A stretch of DNA of 64,000 nucleotides. Origin: Chloroflexota bacterium. Its GTDB lineage: Bacteria; Chloroflexota; Anaerolineae; Aggregatilineales; Phototrophicaceae. The DNA is taken from positions 199,269-263,268 of the forward strand of contig JACRPS010000014.1 of the NCBI GenBank assembly GCA_016223085.1, read 5' to 3'. Positions 27,047-35,126 of this stretch are shown here, in pieces. The notes under the pieces were generated by a model. The model was not told where the DNA came from and searched no databases. It saw only the letters and a program-made list of their open reading frames with translations. Position 1 is the first letter of the stretch, and the number at the start of each line of letters is the position of its first letter. The position numbers and the translations under genes were made by a program.

Positions 27047-27929
27047 CCTAAAGCGACAACTGATAGAGCAAGGGGTTAAGCCCGCTGAGATACGCAAACT
27101 AGAAGCGCAAGCCCGCAAACAGGCCGCGAAACGACAGGGCGAAATAAAAGCGGTTTTAGAGGCAAGTCAACCCGAATGGGCAAGGCAAGCCAAACAAGCC
27201 GCCGCTGAGGTAACAGCAAAATTCGGCGTGAAGGCCGTCAATTGGCTTACCTCTCGCAACAGCCCCCTCACGTTGGTTCTTATCCTGATAGCTGAGTATA
27301 TCACCTTAGCTGAGGCGTTTGGGTATCTTGCCAGTGTCCCTATCGCTTTGATCTTAGCCGGGGCGGTTCTGACGATGTTGGTTTATCTGGTATTCCGCCG
27401 CGCCGTGTTGGAGCATAGCACCCAACGGGGCAACCGCGAACGGGAATACCCCTCAGTGTGGTTAGCGTTACGGCGCGGCTGGCGTTTGATCGTCGGCGGC
27501 AAGAGGCCGCGCAACGAAACCGAACTAGACCAACTAGACGCGGCAGTAAGCGGGTTTATCCTGCTGCAAGTGTTAGGTTCGCTCTATGCGCGGCTACACG
27601 GGGTGATCGTGAAGTACAACGGGCGTTCGTTTACTGAGGCGATAGAGGGCGTTTTCGCCAGTGACTTGAATACCCTGTTTTTGACCCTGATAGCGGTACT
27701 GCTAACGGTACGGCTTATCAGCAGTTTGGAGCATGTCGCTCACCAAGCGGCGGCAACGTTTGTTAGGGTAGCGGGTAAGGATGGCCTAGACGACAGTTTT
27801 TTAGCCTCATTCGATATGCCATCACTGGAAACGTTGGAGCAAGAGGAATTGAGCAAGCTGTTGCAAGAGGCGGTTTGGATGCACTCGTTACCGAACAGCA
27901 GCGAACCAACGAACTACTCCAAAGCCTGA
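27036..27929 (+). CDS. membrane protein of unknown function with basic helical N-terminus
   Basis: The start is uncertain: TTG 27036 and GTG 27027 both lie behind a GGGGGTGAGG-type Shine-Dalgarno, and the frame extends to 27012. The product is about 300 residues. Residues 1-70 are charged and helical (coiled-coil-like). There are two or three TM segments around 85-130 (LTLVLILIAEYI, VPIALILAGAVLTMLVYLVF), another near 180 and one near 225-245. No catalytic motif is seen. The fold might be a mobility or partition accessory, but there is no evidence for either. Confidence 0.7.
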   Translation: MVNDLKRQLIEQGVKPAEIRKLEAQARKQAAKRQGEIKAVLEASQPEWARQAKQAAAEVTAKFGVKAVNWLTSRNSPLTLVLILIAEYITLAEAFGYLASVPIALILAGAVLTMLVYLVFRRAVLEHSTQRGNREREYPSVWLALRRGWRLIVGGKRPRNETELDQLDAAVSGFILLQVLGSLYARLHGVIVKYNGRSFTEAIEGVFASDLNTLFLTLIAVLLTVRLISSLEHVAHQAAATFVRVAGKDGLDDSFLASFDMPSLETLEQEELSKLLQEAVWMHSLPNSSEPTNYSKA

Positions 27930-28147
27930 TAACCCTAGTGGAAAATGGAAAATTTTCCATTTTCCAGCCCACAAGAGAGGGCGTTAAGAAACGTTCCCCC
28001 AAAGTCGAAAGGGTCAAGGAATGGTTAAAAGCCAACCCTGACAAAGCCAAGCTATCAAATCGTGAAATAGCACGATTGTTAGATGTCACACACCCCACAG
28101 TAGCACAAGCAAAAGCCGATGTTATGGGCGGGGGTGTTACGGATTAG
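27875..28147 (+). CDS. small helix-turn-helix protein
   Basis: The 90-residue frame starts at TTG 27875 with AGAGG four bases upstream and overlaps the end of the membrane-protein gene by 55 bases in another frame. The N-terminus is helical (LVTEQQRTNELLQSLITLVE). The C-terminus has a clear HTH (LSNREIARLLDVTHPTVAQAKADV) of the kind that reads DNA with its last helix. It may regulate the operon or bind the element's origin. Either role is inference. Confidence 0.7.
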   Translation: MDALVTEQQRTNELLQSLITLVENGKFSIFQPTREGVKKRSPKVERVKEWLKANPDKAKLSNREIARLLDVTHPTVAQAKADVMGGGVTD

Positions 28148-28197
28148 ATCAAAACAGTAACAGACGGGCGAGTAACGCCCAAAGGAGAAAAACAACA

Positions 28198-28710
28198 ATG
28201 TCAGCAGAAAGCAAGAAATTACGCGATATGGCGGCAAAGGCGCGACAGGATTACGCCGATCAAGTGGGGGCTGTAGAGACAGCTATCGCGTTCTACACGC
28301 AAGCCCTACGGCAGAATATGGACGCGCAAGCTGTATTTGACGCGAAACGGTACTTACCCAAGCTATACGAAAAGCAAAACGATCTTGCGTTTATGCGGGC
28401 GTACAACGAAAAAGTGTGGGAACACTGGGAGAACCAAGCGGGGGCTATCGAACACGGCGAACGGGTACAGGCCGGGCAAGCGGCAATCGAAAGTGAGGCC
28501 GCCCGCATTGACGCCCTGCTAAACAATGCATTAGGCGTTAGCACGTTACCGAAAGCAGAAAGGGCGCGGGCTGTCCAGAAATTACTTGACGGCGAAGGTA
28601 GTAAACGCCTTGATGGTAGCAGCTTTATTGTCACTACCGGGGCGCATGGTCTTTCGGAAAGGGTCACATTGGCAGCGGACGGCAGTTCAGTAAGTTTTAG
28701 TTCGGAATAA
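28198..28710 (+). CDS. unknown 170-residue element protein
   Basis: A good Shine-Dalgarno (AAAGGAG) lies ahead of the ATG. Residues 1-110 are predicted alpha-helical and charged (YADQVGAVETAIAFYTQALRQN, WENQAGAIEHGERV). Residues 120-170 (LLDGEGSKRLDGSSFIV..., ending VSFSSE) resemble the C-terminal half of the next gene product. No known family is recognised. There are no cysteines and no membrane segments. It is the first of three closely spaced small genes ahead of the primase-helicase. Confidence 0.75.
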   Translation: MSAESKKLRDMAAKARQDYADQVGAVETAIAFYTQALRQNMDAQAVFDAKRYLPKLYEKQNDLAFMRAYNEKVWEHWENQAGAIEHGERVQAGQAAIESEAARIDALLNNALGVSTLPKAERARAVQKLLDGEGSKRLDGSSFIVTTGAHGLSERVTLAADGSSVSFSSE

Positions 28711-28722
28711 GGAGAAACGCCA

Positions 28723-28938
28723 ATGAACGAAATTATCGAAACGATGTTGCTAAACGCTACGGGTGATAACCCGCTTGCGTGGGATGAAAGTAAGGCCGCA
28801 ATTGCCCGCCTCTTGAATGGGGCGGGAACGGTGAAAGATGCTAACGGGACACGGGTTTTACGGGTTGTAGGTAATCGGGGTATTGCGGTTTGGGTTAGCT
28901 TGGATGCTGAGGGTCAAGTCAGCTTTGAAACGGAATAG
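28723..28938 (+). CDS. unknown 71-residue element protein, relative of the preceding one
   Basis: The ATG follows AAGGAG by eight bases. The product aligns with the last 50 residues of the upstream 170-residue protein (LLNGAGTVKDANG... VSLDAEGQVSFETE against LLDGEGSKRLDG... VTLAADGSSVSFSSE), so the two share a small beta-rich domain, probably by duplication. No function is assigned. Confidence 0.7.
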   Translation: MNEIIETMLLNATGDNPLAWDESKAAIARLLNGAGTVKDANGTRVLRVVGNRGIAVWVSLDAEGQVSFETE

Positions 28939-28944
28939 CGCCCC

Positions 28945-29361
28945 ATGAAAAGAGAACGATTTGAGGCTGACATTCTCCTGACAGGAGAGTTTCGCTATGT
29001 ACGTAACATCTCGTACCGCCGAATGGTTGAAATCTTGAGAAGGTTATGGGGTGAACTGGAACGGGCGTATCAGCAAACGGGGCAAGCGCGGGTTGAGTAC
29101 CGCAACTTGGCGGCAAGAGGTAATCCCCATCGGATTATCACAGTTTTGAACTGGCAACCGATATGGGGCATTGAAGAGTTCGCTGAGTTCAAAACTCTCA
29201 ATTTTCCCGATAGGGACACGGTTTTGATCGTGAAAGACATCCCTATGAACACATACGGAATTCTCGAAACGCGGTTAATCGAAAACCCGGCGAAACTACA
29301 GAACCAGCTAAGGCCGCTTATCGAAAGCGAACGATCTAGGCCGGATTTGCCAGAAGCGTAA
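28945..29361 (+). CDS. unknown 138-residue element protein
   Basis: The ATG lies 6 bases after the previous stop. The sequence mixes strands and helices (RRMVEILRRLWGELERAYQQTG, ILTVLNWQPIWGIEEF-like centre, LIVKDIPMNTYGILETRLI). No catalytic signature, cysteine cluster or TM segment is visible. It closes the small-gene cluster; a hairpin follows at 29368. Confidence 0.7.
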   Translation: MKRERFEADILLTGEFRYVRNISYRRMVEILRRLWGELERAYQQTGQARVEYRNLAARGNPHRIITVLNWQPIWGIEEFAEFKTLNFPDRDTVLIVKDIPMNTYGILETRLIENPAKLQNQLRPLIESERSRPDLPEA

Positions 29362-29367
29362 AACGAA

Positions 29368-29401
29368 AACCGCCCCTAGTACGCACATACCGGGGGCGGT
29401 T
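29368..29401 (+). terminator. hairpin between small genes and primase-helicase
   Basis: AACCGCCCC (29368-29376) pairs perfectly with GGGGCGGTT (29393-29401) around a 16-base loop. There is no clear T-run, so partial termination or attenuation upstream of the replication gene is more likely than full termination. Confidence 0.5.
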
Positions 29402-29431
29402 CATCCCACAATGAAGGGGGAAAATCTATCT

Positions 29432-32400
29432 ATGTCTAAGTCTATTATAACACGTCTTTTCGCTATGTCTATGCGGAATGACATCCATCTGAAACAGAGC
29501 AAAGGCGTTGACCTAGCAAGAGGCTGGAAAGCCGTCAACTGGACAATGAGCGAACTTGCCGCGCATTGTGCCAGCGGTAAGGCTATGGGGGTATCTGTCT
29601 GGAAAGGCGGCTACCGGAAAGCCGAAAACGTCCTAGAAACCCACATCTTGGGGCTAGACTTTGAGAACGGCGGAAAAACCGCCGAAATGCTGGCAACAGA
29701 TGAATGGCTAAAACCGTTCGCTGGCGTAATCATGCCAACGGCCTCAGACACGCCAGAAGCCCCAAGAGCTAGGGTATTCATCCCTTTAACACGAAGCGTT
29801 ACGAGTGATGAGTACAAGCGTTTGTACACTGTTTTTGTATCTCGCTATGAAGGTTCGATTGATCGTTCTACAAGCGATACAGCTAGGTTTTTCTTTGGCG
29901 CGTGTCCAGACCCTAGCCGGGTTTTCGTCAACGATTATGCTTTGCTTGACGTTGATAAGTTCCTGCTAGAACACCCTTTAGACGAACAAAAAGGGCGCAA
30001 ATTAGGGCGCAACACAATTGCAAGTGTAGTAACGCCACAATCGTTAGAAAACGCCTTAAAACGCGATTTTAAGCCTGTAGCGATACATGGCGGCAACGAG
30101 GTAGAGCGAGAGGTTTTAGACCTACTTCAATACGCGGCTAGGTTATGGGCGGGGGATGAAAAACCGCCCTACGATACTTGGCTTAGTACGGTGTTCGCTG
30201 CACATCACGCAAGCAACGGCAGCGCCCTTGTAAGGGATTACATAGCGTCTAACCCGCTTTTCTGGCGTTGGAACGATAACGCGGGTTTTGTCGAATGGTG
30301 GAACACGGCGGTAAAAGACGAAACGGCAGAACCGATAACCATAGGGACACTCAAGCATTACGCCCGTTTAGCGGGTTGGGGTACGCATACTCAGTTTGCG
30401 CTCAAGCGCGTTGATAAGGTGGTTAACGGGCGTTACCTGTCTGACGTGCTTACGCCCGATGATCTACCAAGCGGGGCTAACGTCCTGATTAAACAGCAAA
30501 CGGGCGGGGGTAAAACAACGTTCGCTTTTGAGGCCGCGAAACGGTTTCATCCTAGCAGGGTGCTGTATATCGCGCCGTTTATCACGCTCAATTTTGATCT
30601 TGCGGGCAAGAGTAGCATCCCGACGAACGTCTACAAAGATCAAAACAACTGGAATGAAAAAGGGGCGCTGGCGGCTACGTTCCAATACCTAACTGAAAAG
30701 GGCTATGACCCCGCCAGATACGGCCTCATCGTGATAGAGGAAATTCATCAGGTGCTAGGTCACTTGCTCTTAAAATCGCACATGAAACCCAACGAAATTG
30801 TCAAAGCCCTGTTGTTCCTACGGGATGCACTCAGGAGCAAGGCAACGGTTCTCATGGTGGATGCTGGCATTAACGCCAATACTGTTGAATTTATCGAAAG
30901 GCTTTCCGGCGAACAGGCTTACGTAATCGTAAATGAGCATGTCCAGCCGAAAAGCCCCGTAACGCTGATAGACCCTGACACGGCGCTAGGGATGCTGCTA
31001 CAGGCAAGCGGCAAAGGGGTAGTAGCAGCGGACGGGCGAAAGACGGCTAGGCTGTATCACGATTGGCTAGGCGGGCGGGGGATGCTCATCACGGGCGAAA
31101 CGTCAAACCAAGCCGGGGTACGGGCTTTCATGAGAGACGTTGAAAACGGCGCTAGAACGGCCTCTAGCGTGGTTTACAACGGGGCTATGGGTAGCGGGGT
31201 TAGCATCAGTGAGACAATGCCCGATTTGCTCATTCAGGTTTGCGAACACTGGGGCGCGTCAACACAGATACAGCTATTGAACCGCTACCGTAATCAGCCT
31301 GAGAACGTCTACCTTGTCTACAGCGTGAAAAAGCACACGCGCATTGATGAAACAACCGCCCGCGCAAGCGTTGATCGTAAATATGCGGCGGAATACGAAA
31401 GCCTGCAACGCTTAATCGGCGCAACGGCGGGCGAAAAAAGCGACATAGCCAAGATCGTAGACGATCTACACGTCAAGCTGTTGATCGAACAAAACGAACA
31501 ACTGATAGACCCTCTCGCATACTACCGCGAAACGCTCAAAGCAGACGGTAGAGAACTGCTAGGGCAAGGGGCGGCTACAGCATCGGAAACGATCAAACAG
31601 CTAAGGGCGGCAGACAGAGAGGCCGTGAAACGAGAGTATCCAAACTGGCGCTTAGGCGTAGTGCTGGACAGGGAAAGCGAACAGGAGATAGCGGACATGG
31701 ATAGGGTAGACCTGATTAGAAGCGGCCTACACACAACGGTTTTTGAAGTGTTCAAACGTGACCCCGTAGCGGGCGGAAAATGGAACGACATAGAACTGTA
31801 CCTAGCCGCCAACCGCTACCAAAAAGGGATAGGCCACATAGAACGCGCCCTGTCGCCGCATGTGGATGTCACTTCCAGCCTGTTAGTAATTGCGAGTGCC
31901 GATAGCGCGAAACATCAAGCGCGGTTATGGGCGGCGGTTTATCTGTTACTCAAATCGTGTGCCTTTCTCTTGCCCGATTTGAGAGGACGGCTTACCCATG
32001 AGGCGTTACAAGAGGGCGCGGGGAAGTTCATAGGCATGATTGAAAACCTTGAAAAGCAGTACAACGCCGTTGTAGATCGTAGCCGCGATTACCTGAGTAA
32101 CCTTGCCCTTGAGCAAGAGGGGGCGGAATTGGCCTTGACCCTGCTTAACAAGGTTTTGGGCAAGGTGGGGATTAACCTCAAGGCCGTACCGCGTAGGCAA
32201 CGGGTAAACGGCAAACCGGATTACGCCCGTGATGCAAACGGCAAACGGATTAATGACTACGTGGTAGAGGACGTTGACCTACTGGTAGAGATTTTGGCAC
32301 ATCGGAAAGCCGTAGCCGAAAGCAAAGATGAGGTTGTAGCCGATGTGGTCAATACCGTGTGGTCAGACGGGGCTACCGATATAGAGGACTACATAAACGA

Positions 32401-32521
32401 ACTCGTCAAAAGCGGGAAACTAGTCGAATGGGCTACGAAAGTACAGGCCGAAACGGGCGGTAACAAACGGCGGGAACAACTGGCGTTAGACCTGTTGTAC
32501 CCCGATGATGTGCTGTACTAA
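29432..32521 (+). CDS. primase-helicase replication protein (AEP-like plus SF2-like)
   Basis: The frame opens at ATG 29411, but ATG 29432 is the one preceded by AAGGGGG. With 29411 numbering (1036 residues) the parts are as follows. An archaeo-eukaryotic primase-like domain has D83-x-E85 in GLDFENG, an R-x-FIPL strand near 121-126 and D151...AR159. A PriCT-like helical segment with paired Trp (WW 296-297) follows. The helicase has Walker A QTGGGKTT (363-370), a DEAH-type IEEIHQ (442-447), YNGAMGSGVS and an NRYRN motif near 640. This resembles replication proteins of integrative plasmids (CyRepA1/origin-binding-protein-like helicases). It probably primes and unwinds the element's own origin. 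Confidence 0.8.
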   Translation: MSKSIITRLFAMSMRNDIHLKQSKGVDLARGWKAVNWTMSELAAHCASGKAMGVSVWKGGYRKAENVLETHILGLDFENGGKTAEMLATDEWLKPFAGVIMPTASDTPEAPRARVFIPLTRSVTSDEYKRLYTVFVSRYEGSIDRSTSDTARFFFGACPDPSRVFVNDYALLDVDKFLLEHPLDEQKGRKLGRNTIASVVTPQSLENALKRDFKPVAIHGGNEVEREVLDLLQYAARLWAGDEKPPYDTWLSTVFAAHHASNGSALVRDYIASNPLFWRWNDNAGFVEWWNTAVKDETAEPITIGTLKHYARLAGWGTHTQFALKRVDKVVNGRYLSDVLTPDDLPSGANVLIKQQTGGGKTTFAFEAAKRFHPSRVLYIAPFITLNFDLAGKSSIPTNVYKDQNNWNEKGALAATFQYLTEKGYDPARYGLIVIEEIHQVLGHLLLKSHMKPNEIVKALLFLRDALRSKATVLMVDAGINANTVEFIERLSGEQAYVIVNEHVQPKSPVTLIDPDTALGMLLQASGKGVVAADGRKTARLYHDWLGGRGMLITGETSNQAGVRAFMRDVENGARTASSVVYNGAMGSGVSISETMPDLLIQVCEHWGASTQIQLLNRYRNQPENVYLVYSVKKHTRIDETTARASVDRKYAAEYESLQRLIGATAGEKSDIAKIVDDLHVKLLIEQNEQLIDPLAYYRETLKADGRELLGQGAATASETIKQLRAADREAVKREYPNWRLGVVLDRESEQEIADMDRVDLIRSGLHTTVFEVFKRDPVAGGKWNDIELYLAANRYQKGIGHIERALSPHVDVTSSLLVIASADSAKHQARLWAAVYLLLKSCAFLLPDLRGRLTHEALQEGAGKFIGMIENLEKQYNAVVDRSRDYLSNLALEQEGAELALTLLNKVLGKVGINLKAVPRRQRVNGKPDYARDANGKRINDYVVEDVDLLVEILAHRKAVAESKDEVVADVVNTVWSDGATDIEDYINELVKSGKLVEWATKVQAETGGNKRREQLALDLLYPDDVLY

Positions 32522-32539
32522 GTATTATAAATCTATAAT

Positions 32540-32593
32540 GTAGTCGCAAATTGGCCGTTATATCTAACGTTCGTAAAGCCAATTTGCGACTAC
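32540..32593. repeat. 16-bp perfect inverted repeat after the replication gene
   Basis: Arms 32540-32555 and 32578-32593 are exact complements around a 22-base spacer that itself holds CGTTA-TATC-TAACG, giving a branched or cruciform shape. No T-run follows. It may be a replication origin feature, a recombination site or a terminator. Confidence 0.65.
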
Positions 32594-32616
32594 AGATTGT
32601 CACTGAGGGGGATAAA

Positions 32617-32739
32617 ATGTTTAATTGTTACGAGTGTGGCCGCCCCGTAAAAGAACGCGGGCAACGGTATTGTAAACAGTGTCTAACGGGTATCAGACGG
32701 CGCAAGGGCAAGCGGAAAGGCCGGAAACAAATCAGGTAG
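32617..32739 (+). CDS. 40-residue zinc-ribbon protein with basic tail
   Basis: ATG 32617 is preceded by GAGGGGGATAAA. The product MFNCYECGRPVKERGQRYCK... has two CxxC pairs (YECG at residues 4-7 and CKQC at 19-22), then a Lys/Arg tail (RRRKGKRKGRKQIR). A small nucleic-acid-binding zinc ribbon is the natural reading. Its size is below usual annotation limits, but the Shine-Dalgarno and motif support it. It lies downstream of the large inverted repeat. Confidence 0.6.
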   Translation: MFNCYECGRPVKERGQRYCKQCLTGIRRRKGKRKGRKQIR

Positions 32740-33086
32740 CCCGCTGGCGTAAGCCGTCAGAGGGTGAAACTTCCCTATTAGTGTAGGGGGGTCAAGGGGT
32801 GGTAACAAACATTGTACTGCTGGTTCGTATCTCATCTCGCTATCACCCCCTTTCCTAATCTTTTCTCTCTCTCTCACTTTGTTAACTCTCCTGTTACTAT
32901 CTCTCTCGTTTTGCTCCTGTTGTCTCAGCTTGCCGTGTTCTCTCTGTCTCATTCTCATCTCTCTGAGTTGTAATCTAAGCCCGTTTCTTGTAATTGTCTC
33001 TTGCTTGTTTTCGCTCTTTTTGTGTCGTATAATCACAGGTATACAACACATTCTCAAAACTGAGAACAAAACAGGAGAGAAACGAC
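32740..33086. other. gap with pyrimidine-rich tract and integrase promoter
   Basis: No gene is seen. From about 32826 to 33025 the plus strand is strongly C/T-rich, with runs such as TCTCTCTCTCTC. At the end, TTGTTT (33005-33010) and TATAAT (33028-33033), spaced by 17, form a good promoter for the tyrosine recombinase. A GGAGAG Shine-Dalgarno near 33073 precedes its start. Confidence 0.6.
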
Positions 33087-34064
33087 ATGCTACAGCCCGC
33101 CCCTACCAACCCAAGCAAGCCAAGCCCCGTTAGCAGCATCGGCAACGTACCGCCTAGCTACTACCCCGCCTCTATGACACGCACAGTAAAGAACCGCCTT
33201 GCTACCTACGCGCACTATGTTGGAAACAGCGGCGGCAAATGGGAGAGGCACAACTTAGAAGCATATGCCCTGTTTCTTTCTCAGTCTCTACAGCCTAACA
33301 GCGTCAAAGCACACTTGAGTACCGTTAGACAAGCCCTTGCCCGCCTTGCCCGTGATAGAGACTACTGGTACTCATACACGCAAGGTATGCCGATGCTTGA
33401 GGCTAAGGCCGCCGTTGATGAGATTGTTACCCGGTTGAGAGACGCGGTAGAGCCGTTCAAAGTCCCTACGAAAATCAGCCAAGAAACCCCCGATGATACA
33501 TTCAAGCGGCTAACCCTAGCAGAACAACGGGAATTACTCAGCAAGCCCGATAGAGACACGTTAGCAGGGTTAAGAGACGCGGCAATCATCGGCATGGCAT
33601 TGGCTACCGGGCTTAGGGCTGATGAGCTATGTTCGCTCATTGTTGCGGACTTGCGCCGATACGTCGGGGGTGAACTAGCCGTACACGTCAGAGAGGGCAA
33701 AGGCGGCAAGGAAAGGTTAGTACCCTACGGCGCGGAAAAGGGTGTTTTAGTGTTGGTTGATCGTTGGCTTGCGCGGGCGGGCATTACTGAGGGGGATGTA
33801 TTCAGGGGCGTTACGAAGGGCGGGGATGTGTTGCCTACGGGCATTGACCCTAACACCTTTGCCCGCCGATTGGCGCGGTATGCCGATGTGAACCCCCATG
33901 ATTTAAGGCGTACCTACGCGAAAACCCGGTATCAACAGGGTATGGACTTGCTGGCGATACGTGACAATCTAGGCCATGCTGATATACGCACAACACAAGG
34001 ATACATCGGCACGATTGATGTTAGTGAGCGTGTTCCTACGGCGGGTTTGGATTACGGGGGGTAG
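33087..34064 (+). CDS. tyrosine recombinase/integrase (XerC/D-like)
   Basis: This 325-residue site-specific recombinase has an N-terminal SAM-like DNA-binding domain (about 30-110) and a C-terminal catalytic domain. All catalytic residues are in place: R177 (ATGLRADEL), K208 (KGGKERLVP), H271 and R274 (NPHDLRR), H297 (LGHADI) and the nucleophile Y306 (QGYIG). It could integrate the element at tRNA-Arg, as tyrosine integrases typically use tRNA 3' ends, or resolve dimers. It has its own promoter at 33005-33033. Its coexistence with a serine integrase is unusual. Confidence 0.93.
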   Translation: MLQPAPTNPSKPSPVSSIGNVPPSYYPASMTRTVKNRLATYAHYVGNSGGKWERHNLEAYALFLSQSLQPNSVKAHLSTVRQALARLARDRDYWYSYTQGMPMLEAKAAVDEIVTRLRDAVEPFKVPTKISQETPDDTFKRLTLAEQRELLSKPDRDTLAGLRDAAIIGMALATGLRADELCSLIVADLRRYVGGELAVHVREGKGGKERLVPYGAEKGVLVLVDRWLARAGITEGDVFRGVTKGGDVLPTGIDPNTFARRLARYADVNPHDLRRTYAKTRYQQGMDLLAIRDNLGHADIRTTQGYIGTIDVSERVPTAGLDYGG

Positions 34065-34568
34065 GTTAGTGATAGCAATACTTAGAAGTTATTTAACAAA
34101 TTACTTAAATAATTCATAAAATGGTTTCTATACTGAGTTTAGATGACTTAATTATCCATTAATGCAAGGTAAGTAAGTGTTTCATTAACATATATTTCCA
34201 TAATATAAATCCTATTTTAGGTAAAACTAAATAATTGTTTAACTAAATTTAATATTGAATTTAACTATGGTTAAAATTTGCCCTCTTAGAGCGTGTGCAT
34301 CACGTCAGACCCCCGTTGTCTCTATATCCGTTGCGGATATATGTTATCGTTAACATATGCTGCCCCTCTTTCCCCTCTTATTGATACTTTGTCTCAATTA
34401 GAAAGCCCCCTAAACGTTGCACTTGCTGGCGCTAATTGAGTGAAAAAATCTTATTAATCTATAACAGGCGCGCAAATGGCAAAGTATCTAATACATACTA
34501 TGCCATTTATGCGCCGAATTACGAACTATTACAACAAAAAGCCCCTTATCGGGGCGCTTGTTACTCGC
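34065..34568. other. AT-rich palindromic region, possible origin or regulatory zone
   Basis: There is no convincing gene. The plus strand is very AT-rich from 34080 to 34275. Then come two overlapping palindromes: TATATCCG-TTG-CGGATATA (34323-34341) and ATATGTTA-TCGT-TAACATAT (34339-34358). A 9-bp inverted repeat follows (CTCAATTAG 34393-34401 with CTAATTGAG 34432-34440). Such AT-rich DNA beside palindromes suits an origin or an operator cluster. Confidence 0.5.
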
Positions 34569-34934
34569 CTATGTGTTACTTTTCCGTTTCCGATAGGCCG
34601 CTTGCTTGCAGGCATTTGAGCAATACCGATGTAACGGCGCGGCATTTCCATCACGCCAGTATTCCTTACCACAATGCTCACAAGTCAGTTTATGGGCTTG
34701 CGCGGCCTTTGTTTCCGCCCCTCTTTTGGCCGCTTCTCTGTGCGACACCGCCCGCCCGTGTGCCATGCGGTAGGACTTCTGTTTACACGCATCAGAACAG
34801 AACCGCGTATCCCTACGGGGTGAACCGAAATAGAGGCCGCAAACCTCACAGGTTATTCCCCAACGCCCATGAGCTAACCCCTGTTTATGGCGGGGTAGGT
34901 TGTGCCAGTGTTGCCAATCAAAGGGGTTTGCCAT
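34569..34934 (-). CDS. protein with two FCS-like zinc fingers
   Basis: ATG 34934 has GGAGAG eight bases upstream and is chosen over the longer frame that begins at 35000 (121 residues). Two tandem zinc modules are seen: CEVCGLYFGSPRRDTRFCSDACKQ and CEHCG...HRYCSNACKQ, each with CxxC...CxxxC spacing followed by K-Q-x-x-YR. The tail is basic. The repeats look like an internal duplication of an FCS/MYM-type finger that binds nucleic acid. It is the only element gene besides the serine integrase on the minus strand. The longer plus-strand frame on top of it lacks any such pattern. Confidence 0.75.
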   Translation of the reverse strand: MANPFDWQHWHNLPRHKQGLAHGRWGITCEVCGLYFGSPRRDTRFCSDACKQKSYRMAHGRAVSHREAAKRGAETKAAQAHKLTCEHCGKEYWRDGNAAPLHRYCSNACKQAAYRKRKSNT

Positions 34935-35010
34935 AATGTTACTCTCCGAAGTGTTACCGCTATGATCGAAAGGGTAACACATCTGACCGTAACAAGTCAA
35001 GAGGAAATAA

Positions 35011-35040
35011 AAAACCCCGGTTGTTCAGGCCGGGGCTTTT
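35011..35040. terminator. bidirectional terminator-like hairpin
   Basis: A 6-bp GC stem (35015-35020 with 35030-35035) has As before it and CTTTT after it on the plus strand, and the mirror arrangement on the minus strand. Confidence 0.6.
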
Positions 35041-35110
35041 CTCTCTCTAGTTTTTGCTGAATGGGGGGATTATCAGCATAATTTCATGTGGTGGTAGTTT
35101 CTTGCGCCCC

Positions 35111-35126
35111 AATCCCTCTGGGCGCG
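35111..35126. repeat. putative attR 1 (tRNA-Arg 3'-end copy)
   Basis: AATCCCTCTGGGCGCG is identical to 36498-36513 and differs from the tRNA end at two positions. It is likely the right end of the 10.4-kb element. Confidence 0.55.

Noticed and set aside
32551-32616. Upstream extension of the 40-residue zinc-ribbon protein
   Set aside because: It would be translated through the perfect inverted repeat and lacks a Shine-Dalgarno; ATG 32617 has a good one.
34436-34936. Plus-strand 166-residue frame over the zinc-finger gene
   Set aside because: It has no Shine-Dalgarno or domain, and the minus strand encodes two clean zinc modules across the same bases.
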